A stretch of 42,985 bases of DNA from Streptomyces triticirhizae. Its GTDB lineage: Bacteria > Actinomycetota > Actinomycetes > Streptomycetales > Streptomycetaceae. The notes below the pieces were generated by a model that was not told the DNA's origin, did no database searches, and saw nothing but the letters and a program-made list of their open reading frames with translations. Both the position numbers and the translations under genes were made by a program. Location: assembly GCF_003696235.1 (NCBI RefSeq), contig NZ_RFFJ01000028.1:1-42985 (forward strand). The letters are read 5' to 3'. Of the stretch, positions 1 to 6,695 are shown piece after piece (the stretch's first letter is position 1; each line of letters opens with the position of its first letter).

Positions 1-1923
1 CACCGCGCCGGCCGCCGCGCCAAGGGGGGTCACCCTCGTCTCCTCGGCGGCCGGCCGCCATGCGGCCGGGCTGTCGGCCGCGCCGGCGGAGGCCGAACTC
101 CCGCTGGCGCTCGCGCCGTTGGCGTCGTCGGCCCGCTCGGCGTCGGCGCCGTCGCCGCCTTCCGACGCGCCCTCGGCGCCCTCGTTCCCCTCACCGGAGG
201 CGCCCGCCGTCTCATCCGACTCTCCGCCGGAGGCGTCCCCCGCGCCCCCGGCCTCCCCTGCCCCGCCGGAGGCGGCCTCGGCGGCCTCGCCGTCAGGCGG
301 GGCCGCCAGCGTGTTCGCGGCCTGGGTGAGCAGGCCCGCGCGTTGTTGGGCGGTGGGGAGCCGGAGGCTCAGGGGGCGGTGGGTGGGCTGCCCGTCGCGG
401 GCCGCCTTGTCGTCGGCGGTCGGGTCCCCGTCCGCCGTCAGGCGCCAACCGACCTTCTCCAGCAGCTCCGTTGAGCGCGGCGCCCCGGGTTCCCCGGCCG
501 CCTCGCTGGTGTCCTCGTACTCGTGCTGCCCCACCACCCGCAGGTGGCTGCCGAGCGGAGCCGTCGGCAGCCCCGCCGGGCCGTGCACCTCGCGGGCGAG
601 TTTCTCGCGGTCCAGGGCCCGGGCGATGGCCCAGCGCACCTGTTCGTCCTCCAGCAGCTCGGAGCTTCCGTTGAGGGTGAGTTGGGTGTAGCTCGGGTGG
701 TAGGCACGGTGCACGGTGAAGTCGCGAAGCTGTTCCCTCAGGGCCTCCTCGCGGGTGGCGAAGGTGCGTTCCCGCGTCTCGTCCGCCCTGACCACCGCCT
801 CCGCGTAGCGCTTGTCGGCCGCCTCGCTCTCGGGGGTCCGGTGGAGCCGGGCGACGGCCATCTCGTGGAGCGCGTCCAGGGCCGGCGAGGGACCGGAGGG
901 CCCCGAGGGTGGGCTCAGCTCGCCCTCCCCGAGCCCCTCGCCCTTCCCGTCGTCGGCCGACTCGCCGTCGTCGGCCCCGCCCTCGCCGTCCGCCCGCTCC
1001 GTGTGGGCCGCGTCGATGCGGGCGGCCTCGGACGGGGAGACCTCCGCGATGTCGACGGAGCCGTCCCGGAGCGCGGCGTCGCGCTCCCCGCGTTCGACGG
1101 CCGTGAGGACCAGCTCGTCGAGGAGCGCGGGGTCGCCCCACCAGCGCTCGTTTCGCGCCAGGACGACCGACCGTTCCTTCTGGTCGATCGACTGGACCTG
1201 GAAGGGCCCGGCGAACAGCGGGAGTTCGCTGCGGGAGCCCTCGTTGAAGACCTCGGGCTCGCCGGTCACCTCGGCCGGGTAGAGCGGACTGAAGAGCGCC
1301 CGCCACTCCGCGGTCGGGCGGGTGAAGGTGACCTCCACCTGGTGTTTCTCCGGGCCCTCCGCGATCTTCTCGATCCGGTCGTAGCCCTGGGCGCTGGCCG
1401 ACCAGTAGGACCTGTCCTCGCCGCGCAGGGCCTTCCACTGGGCGACGAAGTCCTCGACGTCCAGCGGCCTGCCGTCGCTCCAGGTGGCCTCGGGGTTCAG
1501 TGTGTAGACCACCCGCTGGCGCGGCTCGGTGGCGGTGACCTCGGCCGAGCGGAGGTAGTCCCGGTTGGGTTGGGGCCGCCCCCGGCCGTCGAGGGTGTGG
1601 AGCATCGGCAGGGTCGCGGCGGCGATCCGCTCGGTGACCTCGTCGGACTCGAAGTGGTAGGCGTTGAGGGTGGCCGGGAGCGCGTCCACGGCCCAGGTGG
1701 CTCGGCCGCCCTCGCGCAGCCCCGCGCGCTCGGCGGTGGCCAGGGACTGGGCGGCGTCGTCGAGGACGGACCGGTCGCCGTCCCCGTCGCCGCCGCAGCC
1801 CGCGAGCAGCGGGGTCAGCAGCAGGCCGACGGTGAGCGCGGCCGTCCATCGGGCGCGCGTCGGCCGCCGGGCCGGGCGGCTGGTGGCCGCCGGTTGCTCG
1901 CTTCTCGCTGGGACGCCTGCCAT
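1..1923 (-). CDS. ABC transporter family 5 solute-binding lipoprotein (partial, C-terminus off the left edge)
   Basis: Extracytoplasmic substrate-binding component of a peptide/nickel-type ABC importer, tethered to the outer face of the membrane. A basic N-terminus and hydrophobic stretch lead to a lipobox LLAGC, so Cys43 should be the lipidated residue. After it come family-5 features: VDALPATLNAY near residues 67-77, then ATWSDGRPLDVEDFVAQWKA, the usual signature of SBP_bac_5 proteins, and later LTLNGSS with VRWAIARALDREKLA. The ATG at 1923 is preceded by GGAGG (1932-1936) at 8 nt spacing. All 641 codons to base 1 are open. Two Gly/Ala/Glu/Ser/Asp-rich low-complexity stretches (about residues 306-348 and 541-621) interrupt the fold and are unusual. 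No permease or ATPase is visible because the gene runs out of the window. Substrate not predictable; a link to the BldK oligopeptide system is only a possibility. Confidence 0.85.
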   Translation of the reverse strand, partial: MAGVPARSEQPAATSRPARRPTRARWTAALTVGLLLTPLLAGCGGDGDGDRSVLDDAAQSLATAERAGLREGGRATWAVDALPATLNAYHFESDEVTERIAAATLPMLHTLDGRGRPQPNRDYLRSAEVTATEPRQRVVYTLNPEATWSDGRPLDVEDFVAQWKALRGEDRSYWSASAQGYDRIEKIAEGPEKHQVEVTFTRPTAEWRALFSPLYPAEVTGEPEVFNEGSRSELPLFAGPFQVQSIDQKERSVVLARNERWWGDPALLDELVLTAVERGERDAALRDGSVDIAEVSPSEAARIDAAHTERADGEGGADDGESADDGKGEGLGEGELSPPSGPSGPSPALDALHEMAVARLHRTPESEAADKRYAEAVVRADETRERTFATREEALREQLRDFTVHRAYHPSYTQLTLNGSSELLEDEQVRWAIARALDREKLAREVHGPAGLPTAPLGSHLRVVGQHEYEDTSEAAGEPGAPRSTELLEKVGWRLTADGDPTADDKAARDGQPTHRPLSLRLPTAQQRAGLLTQAANTLAAPPDGEAAEAASGGAGEAGGAGDASGGESDETAGASGEGNEGAEGASEGGDGADAERADDANGASASGSSASAGAADSPAAWRPAAEETRVTPLGAAAGAV

Positions 1924-2153
1924 CGCTTGTACCTCCGGCCCACCGGGCGCAGTCCGCTTAACCGTTCATCACACGTATCCATCACTGAACGGGAACGCCG
2001 CCCGCGCGCTCGGCCGACACGGCGCCGTGCCCGCCCAGGACCACTCGCCCGGCCCAGGCCGCTCACCGAGCCGGCCGATGACGACCCCTTCCCAAGCGGC
2101 TGTGACACGGTTCACACTCGTCTTCGGCGATCCACCACCAATGGAGGTGGCAC

Positions 2154-2453
2154 GTGAGCCTGCACGAAGAGGAACTGCGAGCCGCGCAACGCTGTGTCGA
2201 CCAGCTGGCCGTCCATATCGGCCGTCTGGAGCGGGAGTTCGGGCCGGGCCTTGAGACCCGGCGGCTGCGCGCCGACGCCGAGCACCTGCGGGAGGGGCTG
2301 GCCCTGCTGGCAGCGGTCGGCGGCGCCCGGCCGCCCGCCGCGCCCAGCGCGGATGAGCCGATCGCGATCCCCGAGGCGCCCTACGACCGGCGCCTCTGGA
2401 AGGACGCCGACGACGAGGGCCTCGGCGCCCGGCACGGCCCGCACCGCCCCTGA
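2154..2453 (+). CDS. Small helical protein of unknown function upstream of the sdh genes
   Basis: A 99-residue protein whose first 55 residues are strongly amphipathic and Glu/Arg/Leu-rich (HIGRLEREFG, RLRADAEHLREG), predicting a helical hairpin or short coiled coil, followed by a Pro-rich tail ending YDRRLWKDADDEGLG. No signal peptide or membrane segment. The GTG start at 2154 has GGAGG (2144-2148) five nt upstream. It is 142 nt upstream of the Sdh anchor gene and on the same strand, so co-transcription is plausible. I do not recognise a named family; codon usage is normal for the region, so it is probably real. An accessory role for succinate dehydrogenase is a guess from position only. Confidence 0.65.
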   Translation: MSLHEEELRAAQRCVDQLAVHIGRLEREFGPGLETRRLRADAEHLREGLALLAAVGGARPPAAPSADEPIAIPEAPYDRRLWKDADDEGLGARHGPHRP

Positions 2454-2595
2454 GCCCTCGGGCGGCGCCCCCACACCCGAGCGGCGCGCGCCCCGGGACG
2501 CGCGCCGGGAGCGCACCACCGGCCCGCGCACCCCCGGCGAGCACCGCCCAGCACCGTCCAGCCCGTACGACCCCGACGAGCATCGGGAGCAATCC

Positions 2596-3399
2596 GTGGC
2601 AACCGAAACCGCACCGAACGCCCCGCCGAGCCGGGCCGCCATCCAAGCCCGCCATCTGCGCACCGACCGCTGGTGGCTGGCGCCCACGGTGACCGTGCTG
2701 GCGCTGCTGACGTTCATCGCCTACGCGAGCTGGCGCGCCTTCTCGCAGGCCGACTACTACGCGGCGCCCTATGTCTCGCCCTTCTACTCGCCCTGCCTGG
2801 CCGAGGCGTGCGAGCCGATGCGCGGCGGGCCCAACGTCGCGCTGGTGGGCGAGTGGTGGCCGTTCTCCCCCGCGCTGGTGATCCTGGTCTTCCCGCTGGG
2901 CTTCCGGCTCACCTGCTACTACTACCGCAAGGCCTACTACCGTTCCTTCTGGGCCTCGCCGCCGGCCTGCGCGGTCGCCGAGCCGCACCGCTCCTACTCG
3001 GGCGAGCGCCGTTTCCCGTTGGTCCTCAACAACGCGCACCGCTACTTCTTCTACGCCTCGGCGCTGATCGCGGGCGTGCTCACCTACGACACGGTGCTCG
3101 GCTTCCGGAACGAGGAGTACGCCTGGGGGCACATGGGCGTCGGCACCCTGCTGTTCCTCGTCAACATCGTTCTGGTGTGGGCCTACACGCTCTCCTGTCA
3201 CTCGTGCCGACACGTCATGGGGGGCAGGCTGCGGAGCTTCTCCCGGCATCCGGTGCGCTACCGGCTGTGGACCTGGATCAGCCGGCTGACCGGCCACCAC
3301 ATGGCGCTGGCCTGGGCCTCGTTGGCGAGCCTGGCGCTCTGCGACCTCTATGTCTACCTCCTGGCCACGGATGTCTTCTCCGACCCTCAACTCTTCTGA
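2596..3399 (+). CDS. sdhC: Succinate dehydrogenase membrane anchor, Sdh1 type
   Basis: Membrane anchor that passes electrons from the SdhAB head to the quinone pool. The 267-residue protein has about five membrane segments (roughly 29-45, 92-106, 146-167, 181-199, 235-257), and the length matches the single anchor of mycobacterial Sdh1 rather than separate SdhC and SdhD. It is rich in Cys and His: Cys107, Cys125, then the loop CHSCRH at 201-206. Mycobacterial Sdh1 anchors are reported to hold a membrane-embedded Rieske-type [2Fe-2S] cluster, and this loop is a candidate ligand site. GTG at 2596 has GGGAG (2585-2589) six nt upstream; an earlier in-frame start would overlap the preceding gene entirely, so it was rejected. 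The flavoprotein gene follows after 63 nt. Anchor identity rests on context, size and topology. Confidence 0.85.
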   Translation: MATETAPNAPPSRAAIQARHLRTDRWWLAPTVTVLALLTFIAYASWRAFSQADYYAAPYVSPFYSPCLAEACEPMRGGPNVALVGEWWPFSPALVILVFPLGFRLTCYYYRKAYYRSFWASPPACAVAEPHRSYSGERRFPLVLNNAHRYFFYASALIAGVLTYDTVLGFRNEEYAWGHMGVGTLLFLVNIVLVWAYTLSCHSCRHVMGGRLRSFSRHPVRYRLWTWISRLTGHHMALAWASLASLALCDLYVYLLATDVFSDPQLF

Positions 3400-3462
3400 G
3401 GCGGCGCGGAACTGACCGTTGCGTGACCAGACATGTCCACCGACGAGCAAGGAGTGACCGCA

Positions 3463-5383
3463 GTGAGCACCGTGGCACGGCAGGCGTGGGACGTGGTGGT
3501 GGTCGGCGCCGGGGGTGCCGGGCTGCGGGCCGCGATCGAGGCCAGGGAGCAGGGGCTGCGCACGGCGGTGGTCTGCAAGTCCCTCTTCGGCAAGGCGCAC
3601 ACCGTGATGGCCGAGGGCGGCATCGCGGCCAGCATGGGCAACGTCAACGAGAGCGACGACTGGCGGACGCACTTCAGGGACACCCTGCGCGGCGGCAAGT
3701 TCCTCAACCACTGGCGGATGGCCGAGCTGCACGCCCGCGAAGCGCCCGACCGGGTCTGGGAGTTGGAGACCTGGGGCGCGCTCTTCGACCGCACCGGCGA
3801 CGGCCGGATCTCGCAGCGGAACTTCGGCGGCCACGAGTACCCCAGGCTCGCCCACGTCGGCGACCGCACGGGGCTTGAGTTGATCCGCACGCTCCAGCAG
3901 CGGATCGTCGCGCTCCAGCAGGAGGACTTCCGGGAGAGCGGGGACCACGAGGCGCGGCTGAAGGTCTTCCAGGAGTGCACGGTGACCCGGGTGCTCACCG
4001 AGGGCGGCGCCCCGGGCGGGCGGGTGGCCGGGGTCTTCGGCTACGAGCGGGAGTCGGGGGCGTTCTTCGTGCTGGACGCGCCGGCCGTGGTGCTGGCGAC
4101 CGGCGGGATCGGCAAGTCGTTCAAGGTGACCTCCAACTCCTGGGAGTACACCGGGGACGGGCACGCGCTGGCGCTGCTGGCGGGGGCGCCGCTGGTGAAC
4201 ATGGAGTTCGTGCAGTTCCACCCGACGGGCATGGTCTGGCCGCCGTCGGTGAAGGGCATCCTGGTCACCGAGTCGGTGCGGGGCGACGGCGGGGTGCTGC
4301 GCGACAAGGCGGGCCGGCGGTTCATGTTCGACTACATCCCGGACGTGTTCCGCGCGCAGTACGCCAGGGACGAGGCCGAGGCGGACCGCTGGTACGAGGA
4401 CCCGGAGCACAACCGTCGCCCGCCCGAGCTACTGCCGCGCGACGAGGTGGCCCGGGCGATCAACGCCGAGGTGAAGGCGGGGCGCGGCAGCCCGCACGGC
4501 GGGGTCTTCCTGGACGTGGCCAGCCGGCTGCCGGCCGCCGAGATCATCCGCCGACTGCCGTCCATGCACCACCAGTTCAAGCAGCTGGCCGACGTGGACA
4601 TCACCAGGGAGCCGATGGAGGTCGGGCCCACCTGCCACTACGTGATGGGCGGCGTGGACGTGGACCCGGACACCACGGCGGCGACCGGGGTGCCGGGGCT
4701 CTTCGCCGCCGGCGAGGTGGCCGGCGGGATGCACGGCTCCAACCGGCTCGGTGGCAACTCGCTCTCCGACCTGCTGGTCTTCGGTCGCCGCGCCGGCCTG
4801 CACGCCGCGCTGCACGCCGGCGGGCTGGCGCCGGCGCGTCGCCCGCGCGGGGGCGGAGCAGCTGGAGGCGGCGGCGGCCGAGGCGTTGGCGCCGTTCGAC
4901 GCGGCGGAGCCGGCCGAGGACGGCGGCCCGCCGGAGAACCCGTACACGATCCACACCGAACTCCAGCAGACGATGAACGACCTGGTCGGCATCATCCGGC
5001 GGGACGCCGAGATGGCCGAGGCGCTCCGGCGGCTGGCCGGGCTGCGGGCCCGCGCCGAACGGGCCTCCGTCGAGGGGCACCGGCAGTACAACCCGGGCTG
5101 GCACCTGGCGCTCGACCTGCGGAACATGCTGCTGGTCAGCGAGTGTGTCGCGCTGGCGGCCCGGGAGCGCACCGAGTCGCGCGGCGGCCACACCAGGAAC
5201 GACCACCCGGCGATGGACCCGGCCTGGCGCCGGGTGAACCTCCTGTGCGAGCTGCCCGACCCGGCGGCCGGCGTCCGGCTCAGCCGCCGCGACCTGCCGC
5301 CCATCAGGGCCGATCTGCTCGGCCTCTTCGAGCGCGACGAGCTGGCCAAGTACCTGACCGACGAGGAGCTGACGGAGCGGTGA
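3463..5383 (+). CDS. sdhA: Succinate dehydrogenase flavoprotein subunit, with an apparent +1 frameshift
   Basis: Oxidises succinate to fumarate with covalent FAD. Visible: Rossmann motif GAGGAG near residues 15-20; KAHTVMAEGG with His46 as the expected FAD attachment site; EFVQFHPTGM; TESVRGDGGVLRD; HYVMGGVDVDPDT; and SNRLGGNSLSDLLVFGRRAG. The frame that carries all these continues to about base 4848; the rest of the protein (from EQLEAAAAEALAPFD through the C-terminal IHTELQQTMNDLVG and RNMLLVSECVALAA regions) is in the next frame. Dropping one G from the G5 run at 4849-4853 joins them into 639 residues, the normal size. GTG at 3463 was chosen because AAGGAG (3449-3454) lies 8 nt upstream; ATG at 3433 has no ribosome binding site. 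The stop overlaps the sdhB start by 4 nt. The break could be a sequencing error or a real mutation. Confidence 0.85.
4849..4853 (+). other. G5 homopolymer at the sdhA frameshift
   Basis: Run of five G residues where sdhA coding potential switches frame. Reading four G gives an uninterrupted protein (PRGAEQLEAAAAEAL); reading five sends translation into a frame that has no stop until the end of sdhB at 6198. Homopolymer length is the most common indel error in GC-rich assemblies, so an assembly artefact is the first explanation. Confidence 0.7.
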
Positions 5384-6198
5384 GCGAACGAGCGAGCGAC
5401 GAGACCGGAACGGATGCCCAGGCCGCGCCCCGGCGGGCCAGGCTGCGGATCTGGCGCGGGGACGGGGCCACCGGCGGGCTGGCCGACTTCACGGTGGACG
5501 CCCACGAGGGCGAGGTGGTGCTCGACCTGATCCACCGGGTGCAGGCGACCCAGGCGCCCGACCTGGCGGTGCGCTGGAACTGCAAGGCCGGCAAGTGCGG
5601 CTCCTGCTCGGCCGAGGTCAACGGGCGGCCCCGGCTGCTCTGCATGACCCGGATGTCGCTCTTCGCGCCCGACGAGGTGCTGACGGTGACCCCGATGCGC
5701 ACGTTCCCGGTGATCAGGGACCTGGTGACCGATGTGAGCTTCAACTACACGAAGGCGCGGGAGATCCCGGCCTTCGTGCCGCCGCCCGACCTCGCGCCGG
5801 GCGAGTACCGGATGAGCCAGGAGGACGTGGCCCGTTCCCAGGAGTTCCGCAAGTGCATCGAGTGCTTCCTGTGCCAGGACGTGTGCCATGTGGTGCGCGA
5901 CCACGAGGAGAACAAGGAGGCGTTCGCCGGGCCGCGCTTCCTGATGCGGGCGGCCGAGCTGGACATGCACCCGCTGGACGCGGCGGGCGAGCGGGGCCTT
6001 GACCGTGCGCGCGGCGCACAGGAGGAGCACGGGCTCGGCTTCTGCAACATCACCAGGTGCTGCACCGAGGTGTGCCCCGAGTCGATCAGGATCACGGACA
6101 ACGCCCTGATCCCGCTCAAGGAACGGGCGGCGGACCGCAAGTACGACCCGCTGGTCTGGCTGGGCTCCCGGATTCGCCGCCGGCGGCGCGGCGACTGA
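5380..6198 (+). CDS. sdhB: Succinate dehydrogenase iron-sulfur subunit
   Basis: Electron-transfer subunit carrying three clusters. The N-terminal ferredoxin domain has CKAGKCGSC plus Cys88 (Cys68, 73, 76, 88) for [2Fe-2S]; the C-terminal domain has CIECFLCQDVC (Cys159, 162, 165, 169) and CNITRCCTEVCP (Cys222 to 232), which together bind the [4Fe-4S] and [3Fe-4S] clusters. Length 272 residues, slightly longer than the usual 240-250 because of an N-terminal Ala/Asp-rich extension and a basic tail RIRRRRRGD. GTG at 5380 overlaps the sdhA stop (GTGA), so it is translationally coupled. With the G5 reading of sdhA, SdhB lies in frame with the 5' part of sdhA, which would produce a fused polypeptide. 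Confidence 0.95.
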   Translation: MSERASDETGTDAQAAPRRARLRIWRGDGATGGLADFTVDAHEGEVVLDLIHRVQATQAPDLAVRWNCKAGKCGSCSAEVNGRPRLLCMTRMSLFAPDEVLTVTPMRTFPVIRDLVTDVSFNYTKAREIPAFVPPPDLAPGEYRMSQEDVARSQEFRKCIECFLCQDVCHVVRDHEENKEAFAGPRFLMRAAELDMHPLDAAGERGLDRARGAQEEHGLGFCNITRCCTEVCPESIRITDNALIPLKERAADRKYDPLVWLGSRIRRRRRGD

Positions 6199-6403
6199 CC
6201 GCGCGGCCGGGCGGGCCGGCCGAGGCACGTCCGGGGGAGATCCGGGGCACGTTCCGAGAACGCCGGAACACGCTCACCGAAACGGCGCACGGGGGGAGCA
6301 CGACGCGTGCGCCGGCGCATACCACCAACGCTGTGGCCTGAACCGTGTGCGCTGGGTAAGGCGCTGGCGTAAGGTCTGGGCATATGCGGAGGTGGGGTGA
6401 GTG

Positions 6404-6610
6404 ATGAACGGCAGCAATCTGCACCCGTGGCAGGTGATCCGTCAGGAGAAGAACGGCAGCCGCTACCGAATAGGTCGGTGCGCCACCAGGTCCGAGGCCC
6501 AGCGACTGGTCGAGAGGCTACGCGCCGGCGCCGCCGCCTCGCCGCCCGCCCACCTCGACGTCGACTACCTCGTGGAGCGGGTGGAGGCCGGAGGGCGCGG
6601 GCGCCGCTGA
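6404..6610 (+). CDS. SPOR-like mini-protein
   Basis: A 68-residue soluble protein: HPWQVIRQEKNGSRYRIGRCATRSEAQRLVERL, then an Ala/Pro-rich linker and DVDYLVERVEA. The core pattern (W-x-V-x-R, YRVGR-like, ATR-x-EA) matches the short actinobacterial proteins annotated as SPOR-domain containing in Streptomyces; I recognise this from memory only, and peptidoglycan binding is unproven. ATG at 6404 is 11 nt after GGAGG (6388-6392); GTG at 6401 is an alternative with 8 nt spacing. It sits between the sdh genes and the PAS/SpoIIE regulator and probably has its own promoter (TAAGGT around 6370). Confidence 0.7.
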   Translation: MNGSNLHPWQVIRQEKNGSRYRIGRCATRSEAQRLVERLRAGAAASPPAHLDVDYLVERVEAGGRGRR

Positions 6611-6633
6611 CCCCGGGCACAATCGGGTATAAG
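6606..6633 (+). promoter_or_regulatory. Candidate vegetative promoter of the PAS/GAF/SpoIIE gene
   Basis: CTGACC (6606-6611), 16 nt, then TATAAG (6628-6633), a good -10 in otherwise GC-rich sequence. It overlaps the stop codon of the preceding gene and lies 63 nt before the GTG at 6696. Confidence 0.45.
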
Positions 6634-6695
6634 GGACATTCAGCCCTGCTTCGCCGGACCCGGCCGGTGAAGGCACCCGACGGGGGACGTGGAGC

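Noticed and set aside
1..1923. Naming the binding protein as BldKB
   Set aside because: Family-level similarity only; the transporter genes that would support it are outside the window.
1969..4410. Long minus-strand open frame opposite the sdh genes
   Set aside because: Shadow; composition and codon positions follow the true plus-strand genes.
3433..6198. One continuous 921-residue open frame joining SdhA and SdhB
   Set aside because: The segment from about 4854 to 5379 in that frame has no family similarity while the next frame does; it is the product of the G-run frameshift.
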